NCBI RefSeq assembly: GCF_004769635.1
Contig: NZ_RQGH01000026.1
Location: 620,001-684,000, forward strand
DNA from: Leptospira jelokensis
Lineage (GTDB): Bacteria; Spirochaetota; Leptospiria; Leptospirales; Leptospiraceae
DNA length: 64,000 nt
Reading direction: 5' to 3'
Of this stretch, positions 47,104-57,463 are shown piece by piece; position 1 is the stretch's first letter; every line of letters starts with the position of its first letter. A program made the translations under genes and the position numbers. The notes beneath the pieces were generated by a model that was not told the DNA's origin, did no database searches, and saw only the letters and a list, made by a program, of their open reading frames with translations.

Positions 47104-47916
47104 TTAGTTGGTATCAAAAAAGTAAAAATAGGAGAATCGAATCCCTCGATCGATCGCATTGTCTGCCTTTGGCAAAACTCCAAATGAGAAACTGAAACTA
47201 AAGGTTCCAAAACTTTCAGTATTCATTGAAATCCCCGGATAAAAATTAAAGTACCGTAGGTTTTTATCTGCGGTTTTATCGAAAGGCTCTCTATATTCCA
47301 ACTCTGTAAATATTCGAACCGAGTCAGAGATGCCAAAGGACGGTGCAATTCCTACTTGGTAATATCGTTTGAATTCCTCTAATTTTGATTCTCTACCATG
47401 GCGATTGGTTTCTGTTTGGAAACGGAATTCAGTCATGATTTGGAAAATACCCGACTTGTAACCCAAACCAAAATTTGGACGGATCAAGTAATACTCTGGA
47501 TTTTCATATTCTCGAAATAGGGAATTTCTTTTTTTATCATAAACTCGAAGTCCACCACCAATTAAAAATTGAGAACTACCTGATTCGAATACCTTTCCAT
47601 ATTTGAGTCCAACATTGTATCTGTCCCAAGTGACTTCTTTGGCAGTATCGGTCTGCGAATATTCTGTACGTCCGAGAGATGAGATGACGGAAAATGAATC
47701 ACTAAATTTGTATTCACCTTCTACACTTACGTTTTTATTAATCTCTTTGACTGAATTAAAATTTTTATCCCAATAACCAATATTGCCTCTGATTTTAGAA
47801 TAAACGGCGACAGGCTCTACTTGCAAAGGATGTGCGAACCCGTTTTGATTGTGTTGCGCAAGGACTGCCGTTATGGATGTGAAAAAAATCGTGATGAATA
47901 AATAAGTCTGTTTCAT
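47104..47916 (-). CDS. Putative outer-membrane beta-barrel protein
   Basis: 270 residues with signal peptide (FITIFFTSITAVLAQ). Regular amphipathic strands run to the end (VSVEGEYKFSDSFSVISSLGRTEYS, FGLGYKSGIFQIMTEFRFQTETN, FGTFSFSFSFGVLP, IRFSYFYFFDTN). The final residues are polar, so the last strand differs from the aromatic-terminal rule. No family recognised. It starts two bases after the SGNH-hydrolase gene ends. Confidence 0.65.
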   Translation of the reverse strand: MKQTYLFITIFFTSITAVLAQHNQNGFAHPLQVEPVAVYSKIRGNIGYWDKNFNSVKEINKNVSVEGEYKFSDSFSVISSLGRTEYSQTDTAKEVTWDRYNVGLKYGKVFESGSSQFLIGGGLRVYDKKRNSLFREYENPEYYLIRPNFGLGYKSGIFQIMTEFRFQTETNRHGRESKLEEFKRYYQVGIAPSFGISDSVRIFTELEYREPFDKTADKNLRYFNFYPGISMNTESFGTFSFSFSFGVLPKADNAIDRGIRFSYFYFFDTN

Positions 47917-47918
47917 GA

Positions 47919-48770
47919 TTAAAAACCTACATTTGTGATTGGGTAAATGGCTCTTGCAAATTTGTCAGTCAGTAGAGTATAACCTAAGTTATTTGCATGG
48001 ATACAATCTAACATAAACTCAGGGCGGGAACTAGGTTTTCCACCCAAGGTATTACGTAGGTCTACATAAATCAAATTTGGTTCTTCTCTTGTGATATCGA
48101 CTAACAAATTATTAAATGCATCAAGTTGCGTAGAAGTAAAGGCAGCTGCATCTGGTAAAACAAGTCCCACTCGATCAAATTTTGATTTACAACCTTCATC
48201 GGAGCTAGCGATCACAGGTGTCATAAATGGATTTGGATAATCATACCCATGAATGATCCATTTCAAAGGTGCACCACCAAATTTAGAAATTTTATAAGCA
48301 TTTCCTGTGATGATGAGTTGTTTTAAATTAGCTTTGATGGTTGCAAATCTTTGGGCTTGAACAGCATCAACGTTTCCAATGTATTCGGCCAAATTGGCTT
48401 GGATGTCATTTCCGCCTAACGAAAGTAATATAACTTTCATATCAGCCCCGCCTTGGTCGATGACTTGGAACTGTAGGCCTTGGCTTACAACTTGTTGGAG
48501 CGTTTTTCCGCCAAGGGTAGCACCTACAAATTTGTATTGGAATCGATTTTCCAACTGAGGCCTAAGTGTTTCCACAAATGGATATCCAAATAAAAGATCG
48601 GTCCAGCTATCCCCAATGATACCGGTTCTTGCAGGAGTCTCCCCATTACAAACAGCAAAGGAAGTACAAAGTAAATTAGACTCGAAGTCAGCGAGGGGAT
48701 CTTTTTTGGTATCACAGTGGATGAGTACGAAACTGATTCCGATTGTCAGAAATATTTTTAACGTTTTCAT
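47919..48770 (-). CDS. SGNH/GDSL-hydrolase lipoprotein
   Basis: 283 residues from ATG 48770, giving lipobox LIHC (Cys19). The catalytic serine is in GIIGDSWTD, the oxyanion Gly and Asn in LSLGGNDIQ, and Asp-x-x-His near the end in LDCIHANNLGY. Thus all four SGNH blocks are present. The enzyme is an esterase or lipase anchored to a membrane; substrate unknown. Its ATG shares one base with the symporter stop codon. Confidence 0.87.
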   Translation of the reverse strand: MKTLKIFLTIGISFVLIHCDTKKDPLADFESNLLCTSFAVCNGETPARTGIIGDSWTDLLFGYPFVETLRPQLENRFQYKFVGATLGGKTLQQVVSQGLQFQVIDQGGADMKVILLSLGGNDIQANLAEYIGNVDAVQAQRFATIKANLKQLIITGNAYKISKFGGAPLKWIIHGYDYPNPFMTPVIASSDEGCKSKFDRVGLVLPDAAAFTSTQLDAFNNLLVDITREEPNLIYVDLRNTLGGKPSSRPEFMLDCIHANNLGYTLLTDKFARAIYPITNVGF

Positions 48771-50032
48771 TATTTGTTTTCTTCCTTCCAGATATGGTTC
48801 ATGATATAAGCGCACGATAGATCGCCGGTCAGATTTACTGAAGTTCTACACATATCCAAAAACCGGTCAACACCAAAAAGAATTGCGATACCTTCAACGG
48901 GAATGTGAAAGGTATACAGGATGGACGAGAGGATGACGAGCCCAACACCAGGTGTGGCAGCGGTACCAATGGAAGCTGCGGTCACAGTTCCAACTAACAA
49001 AAATAAATCTACTGTACTCAGTTCAATTTGGTAAACTTGGCTGAGAAAAACTGTGGCCACAGCTTGGTAGAGGGCAGTCCCATCCATATTGATTGTTGCT
49101 CCGAGTGGCAAAACAAAATCGGAAACTGTTTCTTTTAGTTTTAATTTTTCTTTCGCCACTTTTAAGGAATAAGGGAGGACTGAACTCGAACTGGAAGTGG
49201 AAAATCCAAGGATTGGAATTTCTCTGATTTGGCTGAGAAATCGGAGGGGATTTTCTCTGGTAAAAAATAAAATCATCAAACTATAAAAAACTAAAATGAG
49301 AAAAAGTCCACCTAACACGGTTACGATATAGGTGAAAAGTCCGAATACCAAAGAAAATCCAATTTGCACCATTGCATAACTCATCAGACCAAGTACGGCA
49401 AGAGGTGCCAGTTTCATGGCCAAAGCAACAACCCATAAACAAAAACTTTCTAAGGAATGGCAAAAGGCTTTTAGTGCGGTTCCCGATTCTCTGGATGTCA
49501 AAAAAAAGACACCCAGGATCATTCCCAAAAAAACAATGGATAACATTTGTTGTTTGGACCATACGTTTACAATATTTTTTGGAATGATGTTTGCGATGAT
49601 TTCTGGGATAGATTCCTCTTTTTCTTTTTTTTCTAAGGTAGACGTGTCAGAGCTTTCCGAAGTTTGATTTTGGATTTTTGTTTGGATTTGTAATCCAGGT
49701 TTTGTGGTTGTTGTTAATAAAATGCCAATGCTTACAGAAACAATGGTTGTAAATATAAAATAAAGTAATGTTTTACTCCCTAAACTCCAAAGGTCTTTTA
49801 GATTCTTCAAACTTGAGACACCTAATGCAATGGATACGATTACGAGTGGAATCATAATCATCTGCAAAAGATTTAAAAAAACATCCCCCGGCAATTTGAA
49901 CCAGACTAAGTAAGGTTTGATTGATTCAGAAGAAACCAAACCAAATTCAGGATTGAGTGTGATTCCGAAACACAAACCTAACACTAAAGCGATGAGGATT
50001 TGTATCCAAAAGGCAATTTTGGGTAAAGACAT
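48770..50032 (-). CDS. Dicarboxylate/amino acid:cation symporter (DAACS family)
   Basis: 420 residues with eight helices and two re-entrant hairpins. Signatures are SSSSVLPYSLKVAKEK (the serine-rich hairpin 1), LPLGATINMDGTALYQAV (the NMDGT sodium site) and GIAILFGVDRFLDMCRTSVNLTGD (substrate site). A charged, low-complexity loop near residues 120-145 is unusually long. Substrates are glutamate, aspartate or C4-dicarboxylates in relatives. ATG 50032 was chosen; a TTG six bases upstream is possible. Confidence 0.93.
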   Translation of the reverse strand: MSLPKIAFWIQILIALVLGLCFGITLNPEFGLVSSESIKPYLVWFKLPGDVFLNLLQMIMIPLVIVSIALGVSSLKNLKDLWSLGSKTLLYFIFTTIVSVSIGILLTTTTKPGLQIQTKIQNQTSESSDTSTLEKKEKEESIPEIIANIIPKNIVNVWSKQQMLSIVFLGMILGVFFLTSRESGTALKAFCHSLESFCLWVVALAMKLAPLAVLGLMSYAMVQIGFSLVFGLFTYIVTVLGGLFLILVFYSLMILFFTRENPLRFLSQIREIPILGFSTSSSSSVLPYSLKVAKEKLKLKETVSDFVLPLGATINMDGTALYQAVATVFLSQVYQIELSTVDLFLLVGTVTAASIGTAATPGVGLVILSSILYTFHIPVEGIAILFGVDRFLDMCRTSVNLTGDLSCAYIMNHIWKEENK

Positions 50033-50076
50033 TCCCAAATATTGGAATTTGGAAAATCTATGTAAATGAAATTTAA

Positions 50077-52920
50077 TTAAATGCTGATGTAAGTCTGGAA
50101 GAGTTGGATTTTGTGAAAGATTTTTGCACCATTTTTGATTTTACGCATCTCTACGGTATACTCGTCTTTTGCTCTTTGGATTTCTTTCATCGTTTTGTGA
50201 AGGACTGCTTTTTTTTCAGGTCGGTTGTCCCATTTATAAGCAGCTTCTTGTCTCATCAGTTTTTCTTCTAATTGGCGGATGGTTTTTTGGTGGGAAAGTT
50301 CTACTTTGTATTCTTCCTTTTGGAAAATGGAGAGAGTTTCCTTTCTTAAAATTTCTTTTTTGTTTTCCGCTTCCTTTTCCACTATTGGATAACATTGGAT
50401 AAAGGCTTCTTCTAGTTTTGAGAGTGGGATTTCTCTCTCAGGAACGTAAGTTTTTCCTTCCATCCATTCTTTGGGTTTATCTGTGAGTAATACGGTTTTC
50501 TTTTTCTTTACGTCATATTCGATAAAAAATAAGTCTTTCCGTTTTAGGGAAAATTCAAACTCTACTTGGAAAACAAAAAGGATTTTTTGTCCTAATTCTT
50601 CAGAGTATAAATATTTTTTCTTACGACCCACATTACTTTGTGTAAGTAACTCTGTTACCTTTTCGACAAAGGGATGGCCAAATGCCATAAATTCTAAGGA
50701 ATCATTTGTAAGTGCTAAATCAGAATCAAAGGTAGCTTTTTTGATTTTTCCTTCAGCATTTTTATATTCATACGAACCTTTGCTAACGGCCGTTAAGGTA
50801 CCAGGCAATTGGTTTTGAAAAAACTTAGATCCTTCGGATACCACTTCTTCTAAATGGCTATTGTTCCACTCTCTTTCTTCGAGGGTATGATCATAATAAT
50901 CCTTTAAATTAAAATCTAAAACCTTAGGAGTCACAAGTGCATTTAGTTTTTCAAATCCCTTTTGTGCCACCTGTATCCGTAAATCAAATTCAGTTTCTAA
51001 TTCTTCCTTAGTTTTTGTTCCTGTGATAAACTTCATCAAACTAGAATTAAAATCTAATTCTTCTTCGATGGTACCAAGCAAATCATCGGAAGCACCAATT
51101 GATTCTTCAAACAATCTGATTTTGTTTGTTAAAACTTCTAAAATTCTTTCCGCTACTGTATCTTTGGAGGCAAAGTTAAAGATATACACATTGTCTTTTT
51201 GACCAAACCGGTGGATCCTTCCTATCCTTTGTTCAATTTTTAATGGGCTCCATGGAAGATCATAGTTAAACAATATATTTGCGAATTGTAAGTTACGCCC
51301 TTCGCCACCAGCTTCTGTACAAATTAAAATTTCATAGTCTTCTTTGAACTTTTGGATCGCAACTTCCTTTTCATCCATGCTAAGTGATCCATGGAATGGA
51401 GAAACTTTAAAGTCAGGTTCAAGGACAGATTGTAAGTGGTCTTGTGTGGTTCGAAATTGTGTGAAGATGATAAATTTTTTATGACCTTCTTTTTTCAAAC
51501 GATAAAGTGTTTCTTTTAATTTTTGGGTTTTTTTATCTTCTTTAATTTGTTTTCCCAAATGGATCAATCGATTGAGTGTGAAAAGCTCACGTTTGATCCT
51601 TTGGAAACTAGACATCTCTTCGTCTTCCAGTTCTGTGATGAAGTCTTCAACACCTTCTGTTTCGTCCAAATCCCAATCGTCCAAATTGGTTTCATGTTCT
51701 TTCATATAGTGGAATTTGGATTCCAACATAAACTTTCTTTTTTGAAGGGCTGATAATAATGCGATCACCGAAGAATCCAATAGTTTTTGGAAAACTACCA
51801 TTACAAATCCAATGGCACGGTTTTTGGTTCCCATTGCCATATTGTATTCGCGTTTTACATATTCAGTTGTTTCATCGTAAAACGCACGTTCAATGGGTGA
51901 TAAATCAATTCGTACTGTTTTTGCAAAACGTTTGGTAAAACCGCCTACTTCGACTTTACGTCGACGGAGTAATACTTTTGAGATTTTCTCTTTTAAATCC
52001 CCTTTTTGGCCTACTACATAGTCATTGATAAAGGTATGGTATGGTCCCAAAATATTGGGATCAACTAAATGCATAAGGTAAAAAAGTTCCTCTAACTTCC
52101 CTCTGAATGGTGTGGCAGTGAGTAGGAGTAAACATTCAGTTTTACGAGCAATTTTTTCTGCAAATAGATAACCACGTGTGATTTTCGAATAATCACGACG
52201 AAGCCTATGCGCTTCATCAAATACAACGATATCCCATTTGGTTCCTAAAATTTCTTCTGCATACCTTGGATTCTTAATGAAATCGATGGAAGTAATGATT
52301 TTGTTAAAATTCCTCCAATGATCGGGACCATTGGTTACGAAATTCCGGCGACGAACAATTGCAAATTCCTCATTGAATTTGTTTTTCATCTCTTGTTGCC
52401 ATTGCACAAGGAGTGGTGATGGAGCAACAACCAACACTCGTTTGAGTCCACGGCGAAACATCAATTCTTTAACAGCAAGACCCGCTTCGATTGTTTTTCC
52501 AAGACCAACTTCATCAGCCAAAATAAATCGTGGTTTTAAACTATTGGCCACAATGAATGTAGATTCAATTTGGTGAGGTAATAAACGAGTCCGGGAATTA
52601 GAAAGCGAAGAAAGTTTATTAAAATTATATGTGAGTTTGAGTTGGCTTGCAGTGAGTGCAAGTTCCATTGCCTTTGGGAATTCTTCCCAAACTTTAAGAG
52701 ATTCAGGGTATTGGTTTAAAAAATGTAAATTACGATTCGATTTGTTAACTGTTCTAAAAATTTCTTTGGATTCAAAGAATAATTCAACAGACGTAGATGT
52801 TTCTTTTGCAATTTTTGCGAGACCTAACTCAGGTTCGTCGACTAGAAACCCATACTCTATTGATTGTTTTGGTTCAACTGTAGTTTCAAAATCTAAACTT
52901 AACTGAGTAGGGATATCCAT
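50077..52920 (-). CDS. SNF2/RapA-type DNA-dependent ATPase
   Basis: 947 residues from ATG 52920 (AAGGAG four bases before). Helicase motifs: [44 protein letters not shown], then [23 protein letters not shown] and [13 protein letters not shown]. The N-terminal 120 and C-terminal 300 residues are charged and lack other known domains. Similar proteins recycle RNA polymerase (RapA) or occur in defence loci; no nuclease or methylase is adjacent here, so a house-keeping role is more likely. The start overlaps the queE stop (TGATG). Confidence 0.9.
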   Translation of the reverse strand: MDIPTQLSLDFETTVEPKQSIEYGFLVDEPELGLAKIAKETSTSVELFFESKEIFRTVNKSNRNLHFLNQYPESLKVWEEFPKAMELALTASQLKLTYNFNKLSSLSNSRTRLLPHQIESTFIVANSLKPRFILADEVGLGKTIEAGLAVKELMFRRGLKRVLVVAPSPLLVQWQQEMKNKFNEEFAIVRRRNFVTNGPDHWRNFNKIITSIDFIKNPRYAEEILGTKWDIVVFDEAHRLRRDYSKITRGYLFAEKIARKTECLLLLTATPFRGKLEELFYLMHLVDPNILGPYHTFINDYVVGQKGDLKEKISKVLLRRRKVEVGGFTKRFAKTVRIDLSPIERAFYDETTEYVKREYNMAMGTKNRAIGFVMVVFQKLLDSSVIALLSALQKRKFMLESKFHYMKEHETNLDDWDLDETEGVEDFITELEDEEMSSFQRIKRELFTLNRLIHLGKQIKEDKKTQKLKETLYRLKKEGHKKFIIFTQFRTTQDHLQSVLEPDFKVSPFHGSLSMDEKEVAIQKFKEDYEILICTEAGGEGRNLQFANILFNYDLPWSPLKIEQRIGRIHRFGQKDNVYIFNFASKDTVAERILEVLTNKIRLFEESIGASDDLLGTIEEELDFNSSLMKFITGTKTKEELETEFDLRIQVAQKGFEKLNALVTPKVLDFNLKDYYDHTLEEREWNNSHLEEVVSEGSKFFQNQLPGTLTAVSKGSYEYKNAEGKIKKATFDSDLALTNDSLEFMAFGHPFVEKVTELLTQSNVGRKKKYLYSEELGQKILFVFQVEFEFSLKRKDLFFIEYDVKKKKTVLLTDKPKEWMEGKTYVPEREIPLSKLEEAFIQCYPIVEKEAENKKEILRKETLSIFQKEEYKVELSHQKTIRQLEEKLMRQEAAYKWDNRPEKKAVLHKTMKEIQRAKDEYTVEMRKIKNGAKIFHKIQLFQTYISI

Positions 52921-53630
52921 CAAACTCCTTTCTGATTTCCCCAAAGCACTTTATGAATTTGAAGCGACAAACGACTCTTAGGTGGGTTGTCTATTTTAAT
53001 CCATTCAACTAGTTCTTTGGCATCCACTTCACCGTGGACTGGCGAATACAATATATTTGTCTGTATTTTTTGTTCGCGAATGACTTCGACACTTCTTTCA
53101 AAGTCGATTCTATCTCGCACAACGAACTTAATTTCGTCAAGTGAATTATGTCTCTTTTCTAATATCTGGAAATTTTCTAGGTCCATTCGGTTTTCCATTC
53201 CGGAGCCTGGGAGTTTGTAATCCATGGTAAAAATAAAAAATGGATCCATAGTGATTTTTTCACTGCCATTGGTTTCCACTCGGGATGCGGGGTAAGGTTG
53301 ATTGTGTTCCTTGCGAAAGGAATAGATGGATTCGGCGATCGAAATGGATAGGGTACGGTTTTCTCCCTCGAGTGGTTCTCCCCCAGTTAATAAAATTTGG
53401 AACCCATGGTCTTTGTCTAAGGCTTTGATTTCATCCAAGATGGCGGGGAGAGTTTTTGTTTCCCCTTGGTTTGGCCCAAGTGCATAGGGAGTATCACACC
53501 AAAGGGATTTTGTTTCTGTTTTTCCACAGCGGAGAGAACATCCGGCAAAGCGAACAAATACAGTAGGGATCCCTTGTGAAATTCCTTCACCAGAAATAGA
53601 AGAATAGATTTCATGAATTTTTCCAAACAT
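52920..53630 (-). CDS. queE: 7-carboxy-7-deazaguanine synthase (QueE), radical SAM
   Basis: 236 residues. [25 protein letters not shown] opens the family, [13 protein letters not shown] is the SAM-binding GGEP motif, and [17 protein letters not shown] and LQIHKVLW follow. The iron-sulphur cysteines are Cys31, Cys35 and Cys45 (CSLRC then LWCDT), i.e. C-x3-C-x9-C rather than the radical SAM standard C-x3-C-x2-C. Produces the precursor of queuosine from carboxy-tetrahydropterin, itself derived from the folE product. Confidence 0.88.
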   Translation of the reverse strand: MFGKIHEIYSSISGEGISQGIPTVFVRFAGCSLRCGKTETKSLWCDTPYALGPNQGETKTLPAILDEIKALDKDHGFQILLTGGEPLEGENRTLSISIAESIYSFRKEHNQPYPASRVETNGSEKITMDPFFIFTMDYKLPGSGMENRMDLENFQILEKRHNSLDEIKFVVRDRIDFERSVEVIREQKIQTNILYSPVHGEVDAKELVEWIKIDNPPKSRLSLQIHKVLWGNQKGV

Positions 53631-53705
53631 GGTAATTTGCCTTCCTGTCAGTATAATTGAAATTGTTCTTGCGAAAACATTAATTCGGAATTTGCTTTTA
53701 GGGTC

Positions 53706-55352
53706 ATGTTTTTAGAAGCAAAATTGGAATACCCGATCATCCATGAGAAGGAAATCCAAGAAAACCATCTATTGTTACGATTTCGAACTCCAGCCAATCC
53801 AAAGGTGGAAGAACGCAAACCCCTTGTGATTGGTCTTGCCATCGACAAAAGTTGGTCGATGAAAGGAGAAAAGATGGAGGCTGTCATTGATGCATCTTGT
53901 GCACTCGTCAATTGGTTAACAAGACATGATGCTGTATCCATCGTTGCCTACTCTTCTGACGTACAACTCATCCAACCTGTCACCCACCTAACAGAAAAAG
54001 TTTCTGTGACGGATAAAATTCGTAATATCCAAGTGGCAACTTCAACTAATTTGAGTGGAGGATGGTTATCAGCACTCAAAAGTCTTAGTCAATCCAAAAT
54101 CCCAAATGCCTATAAACGAGTGATCTTATTAACAGATGGCAATCCCACTCTCGGGATCAAAGAAAAGGATGCATTGGTGACGATTGCAAGTGACCATTTG
54201 GCGATGGGAATCTCTACCACAACGATTGGAGTTGGTAATGATTTCAACGAAGAGATGTTAGTTGGAATCGCAAAAGCAGGAGGTGGGAATTTTTATTACA
54301 TTGATAACCCTGAAAATGCATCAGATATATTTTTTGAAGAGTTTGGAGACATTGGGGCACTGTATGCACAGGCCATTGATGTTGAACTACAAATGGCACC
54401 TGGAGTACGCCTGAAACAAGTGTTATCGGAAACTTCGCACCAAGTGTTGGAAGAGTTTGATGAATTTTTAGGTGATGCCAAAACCATATCTCGTCAAAAA
54501 ATCAATCTGCAATTAGGAGACTTACGAGCTGATGACCTTCGCAGTTTGGTGTTACGACTAGAAATAGATGACCGTGTCCACCAAACAAATACTCCTTTTT
54601 GTGAAGTGAATGTTTCTTATTATAATTTGTTAAAACAAAATGTATTAGAATCCGTAAAAGAATCTTTTTCTTTTGAAAGGGGAAACAACCGAGGGAAACA
54701 AGACCCAGATGTGCTTGTAGAAATTCTGATTGCAAATGCTACGGTTGGGATGAGAGAAATCACCGAATTTGTAAAAAAAGGCCAAAAGGAAGACGCCAAA
54801 ACGATGTTATATGGTCTCATCCAAGACATTCGAAATAATGTACACTTTGCTCCCAATGCTTTAGGCTCACTACTTGGCCGGTTACAGGCATTAGAATCAA
54901 AAATGGATACAAAATCTGAAGATTTACACAAACATCTTTTTATGAATTCACAAATGTTGTCAAAAGGGCCTGAAAAAATTGATTTAAAGGACGTAGTTGT
55001 TCACAACAAAATATTTGAATACCATACGGTTGGGGATATTGATTTGTACAAATGCCCAGAAATCAAACAATTGATGGAACAAAAAATGTCGGAAGGGTAC
55101 CGCTATATGATATTTGATTTTTCTCATACTTCTCATATCGATTCTTCAGCGATCGGGATGGTGATTCAAATTGTCGGTTGGTTGCGAAGGAGGGGTGGAG
55201 AACTTGTGGTCGCTAATATCCGAGACTCAGTGAAAAAGATTTTTGAAATCACTCGGTTGTACAACCACATCCGAGTGGCAGAAAATTTATCCTCTGCAAA
55301 CGAAGTATTACAGAGGATTGTTTATACTAAGGAAGGAGACGAAATCAACTAA
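53706..55352 (+). CDS. VWA-STAS fusion protein
   Basis: 548 residues. The N-terminal von Willebrand A domain (about 40-220) has an intact metal site: D47-K-S49-W-S51, Thr in STNLSGG and Asp in LTDGNP. A beta-rich middle follows (about 225-330), then a helical stretch, and a C-terminal STAS domain (about 440-540) with IFDFSHTSHIDSSAIGMVIQIVGWL, keeping the serine that anti-sigma kinases phosphorylate. No signal peptide. The architecture suggests a cytoplasmic partner-switching component sensing a protein ligand. It stands alone between queE and the PC4-like gene. Confidence 0.85.
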   Translation: MFLEAKLEYPIIHEKEIQENHLLLRFRTPANPKVEERKPLVIGLAIDKSWSMKGEKMEAVIDASCALVNWLTRHDAVSIVAYSSDVQLIQPVTHLTEKVSVTDKIRNIQVATSTNLSGGWLSALKSLSQSKIPNAYKRVILLTDGNPTLGIKEKDALVTIASDHLAMGISTTTIGVGNDFNEEMLVGIAKAGGGNFYYIDNPENASDIFFEEFGDIGALYAQAIDVELQMAPGVRLKQVLSETSHQVLEEFDEFLGDAKTISRQKINLQLGDLRADDLRSLVLRLEIDDRVHQTNTPFCEVNVSYYNLLKQNVLESVKESFSFERGNNRGKQDPDVLVEILIANATVGMREITEFVKKGQKEDAKTMLYGLIQDIRNNVHFAPNALGSLLGRLQALESKMDTKSEDLHKHLFMNSQMLSKGPEKIDLKDVVVHNKIFEYHTVGDIDLYKCPEIKQLMEQKMSEGYRYMIFDFSHTSHIDSSAIGMVIQIVGWLRRRGGELVVANIRDSVKKIFEITRLYNHIRVAENLSSANEVLQRIVYTKEGDEIN

Positions 55353-55368
55353 GATACAAATTGTATCG

Positions 55369-55590
55369 TTAGGCTAACCAACGTTCTGCTTCTTCAATGG
55401 CCTCTTTTAAGTCGCTCACAAGAGTTGGTGCAATCGCGATCCCTTTTTGGGTGGGTTTGAGTTCCCCATTCGGATCTGTGTACCAGACTCGGATGTTAAA
55501 AAAGGTTTGCCCTTTGTATTCGGAAATCTCCACGCGGATGACTTCTCCTCTTCCTTTGTCAATGTCTCGGATGATCCCAGTTTTTGCCAT
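55369..55590 (-). CDS. PC4/YdbC-like ssDNA-binding protein
   Basis: 73 residues. [56 protein letters not shown] is the PC4/p15 fold: four strands and one helix, dimeric, binding single-stranded nucleic acid. Basic N-terminus. It follows the FNR gene by one base (stop at 55369, FNR ends at 55592, same strand with PC4 downstream), so the two may be cotranscribed. Confidence 0.85.
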   Translation of the reverse strand: MAKTGIIRDIDKGRGEVIRVEISEYKGQTFFNIRVWYTDPNGELKPTQKGIAIAPTLVSDLKEAIEEAERWLA

Positions 55591-55591
55591 G

Positions 55592-56515
55592 TTAGTACGT
55601 CTCTACAAATAATTGTTCTTTTTCTTCCAGGTCTTTTTTGAAGGCTTCATACGTTAAATCTGTACCACAAGCGGACATGATTTCTTGTATCACTCCTTTT
55701 TCCATTCCCTTCGGACCGCCACAAATATAAAACTTACCATTTCCATTCACAGCATTTTTAATGGCTTCGGCATTTTCTTTTGCACGGTGGGTGATGTACA
55801 TCTTACCCCCATCAAAACGATTTTTCTCCTCACGGCTAATTGCTGTAATGAAATGGAAGTTAGAGTGTTCCTTGGCCTTACCCTCAAAATAATCTCTAAG
55901 GACAATTTCATCGGAATAGGGTGCACCGTAAACGAGCCATAAATTCCCTTGGAACTGGATCAATTTTTGCACGAGAAGTTCTTCCACCATCCCAAAAAAT
56001 GGACTGATTCCGGTTCCAGTTGCAAAAAAGAAGAGATCACCAGAAAAATCAGTTTGGGGCAAAAGGAATTTTTTTCCTGCAGGACCCGTCATCGTGACAA
56101 TATCCCCCGGTTTTAAATCACAAATGTAGTTAGAACATACCCCTTTGTGCAGGAGATTTCCATTTTCATCATACACATTGTCTCGTTTCACAACAAATTC
56201 AATTGTGTCTTTGGTTTGGCCAAAACTATAAGAAGGAGAGGCTATCGAATAGAGGCGAACCGTATAACTGGCGTCAGCGAGTCCTTTTGCTTGTTTTTCT
56301 GGGTCAATTCCTGGTGGGATGATCCCAGCACTTTGCCCAATCATATACGGATAAACCGAATGGTCGATGGCGATCGTGATGCGGTGGACTGCTGCGTCAC
56401 CTTCCTTTGTTTGGCGTTTTCCCTTACCGAGTTCCGGAGTCAAACGGGTGTTTGCTAGGACTTGGGCTTGGATGGGGTTGGATTTTTTGAATAAATTGAT
56501 CTGAGGGGTAAGCAA
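55592..56515 (-). CDS. fnr: Ferredoxin--NADP+ reductase, plant (plastidic) type
   Basis: 307 residues. [14 protein letters not shown] binds [17 protein letters not shown] the FAD phosphate, [12 protein letters not shown] and VYGAPYSDE bind NADP, and ICGGPKGME and the terminal VETY, with C-terminal tyrosine on the isoalloxazine ring, are diagnostic. Leptospira is known for this plastid-like FNR. The start is TTG at 56515 with GAGGA five bases upstream; no early ATG exists. It supplies reduced ferredoxin, for example to haem oxygenase, relevant to the haem-uptake genes nearby. Confidence 0.95.
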   Translation of the reverse strand: MLTPQINLFKKSNPIQAQVLANTRLTPELGKGKRQTKEGDAAVHRITIAIDHSVYPYMIGQSAGIIPPGIDPEKQAKGLADASYTVRLYSIASPSYSFGQTKDTIEFVVKRDNVYDENGNLLHKGVCSNYICDLKPGDIVTMTGPAGKKFLLPQTDFSGDLFFFATGTGISPFFGMVEELLVQKLIQFQGNLWLVYGAPYSDEIVLRDYFEGKAKEHSNFHFITAISREEKNRFDGGKMYITHRAKENAEAIKNAVNGNGKFYICGGPKGMEKGVIQEIMSACGTDLTYEAFKKDLEEKEQLFVETY

Positions 56516-56624
56516 AGTCGTCCTCGTAACGGGTGGTTTTACGTCAAGTTTCGCAAGGTTGGGCTTCGGGAAAAGGAGAACTTGGATCTTTCATTTTTCG
56601 TCCCGAGAATTATGTCTCTTCCTT

Positions 56625-56652
56625 GACTCAGAATTTGGATTTTTTAAACTTT
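56625..56652 (+). promoter_or_regulatory. Candidate promoter of the 56.7-kb small gene
   Basis: TTGACT (56625-56630), 16-base spacer, TAAACT (56647-56652). It would start transcription about 45 bases before the ATG at 56704. By eye only. Confidence 0.4.
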
Positions 56653-56703
56653 AGTCATTCCGGCCCTCCCGCCGATCCTTAAACCATAAGGGAAACAAGT
56701 TAC

Positions 56704-56925
56704 ATGAGATCGACAGAAGTACAAGAAAAGAAGTCCTATCCATTTCCGAACTCCGTCCTTCACCAAAAATTGGAAAGTTTTACGAACACCATGCTTGCTT
56801 CTCTGGAAAACCAGCCTAAACACGAGACCACTTGGGCTGTCATCACGATGAAGGGTGAAGTATTGGCTCATGGTTCCAAACACCCCCACATAGACCCAAG
56901 TTCCGATTCCCTATTTTCACTTTAA
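56704..56925 (+). CDS. Small protein of unknown function
   Basis: 73 residues, start ATG 56704 with AAGGGAAA about a dozen bases upstream. The core KLESFTNTMLASLENQPKHETTWAVITMKGEVLAHGSKHPHID has the look of a folded helix-strand unit with a histidine-rich end. No signal peptide, no known family. It lies 13 bases before the DUF3015 gene, suggesting an operon, and has a plausible promoter. Confidence 0.55.
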   Translation: MRSTEVQEKKSYPFPNSVLHQKLESFTNTMLASLENQPKHETTWAVITMKGEVLAHGSKHPHIDPSSDSLFSL

Positions 56926-56938
56926 TTTAGGATTTTTT

Positions 56939-57463
56939 ATGTTCACAAACAAACGATCGATTTTATTTTCTTTTCACATAACAATAATTAGTTTAATATT
57001 TGTAACAAATCTAAGAACTATTTCCGCAGAACCTTATGGAATGGCAGGCTGTGGTTTGGGTTCCATGGTCCCCGTTTGGAAAAATGATATTGGTCAAATC
57101 CTAGCTGCAACTACGAACGGAAGTTTTTCTTCACAAACCTTTGGTATCACATCAGGTACTTCCAATTGCACCACTGATGGACTTGTCAAAAGGGAAATTG
57201 CGCAAGAGGTTTTCATTGCTTATAACGAAGAACCATTAGAATTAGAAACGGCCATTGGGAATGGGGAACGAATTCGTGCCGTAGCATCTTTGTTAGGTTG
57301 TCCAAAACATGCAGTGGAACTTGGTAAATTGATGAAAGATAACCATTCCTTTCTTTTCGAAAAATCGAATTCTAGTTTGGAAACTCGTCCGAAAGAAATT
57401 CTCACACGATTGAAAACACAAATCGCAACCGATACAAATTTAAGATTGGTTTGTTTACATTAA
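56939..57463 (+). CDS. DUF3015 exported protein
   Basis: 174 residues with signal peptide (ITIISLIFVTNLRTISAEP). The mature part YGMAGCGLGSMVPVWKN and SQTFGITSGTSNCTTDG is the DUF3015 signature, with three conserved cysteines. Family function is unknown; members are periplasmic in many gammaproteobacteria and spirochaetes. It overlaps the converging HEXXH-protein gene by four bases. Confidence 0.86.
   Translation: MFTNKRSILFSFHITIISLIFVTNLRTISAEPYGMAGCGLGSMVPVWKNDIGQILAATTNGSFSSQTFGITSGTSNCTTDGLVKREIAQEVFIAYNEEPLELETAIGNGERIRAVASLLGCPKHAVELGKLMKDNHSFLFEKSNSSLETRPKEILTRLKTQIATDTNLRLVCLH

Noticed and set aside
50077..52920. SNF2 protein as part of a phage-defence island
   Set aside because: Neighbours are queE, a symporter and lipoproteins in a coupled operon; no nuclease, methylase or mobile-element genes.
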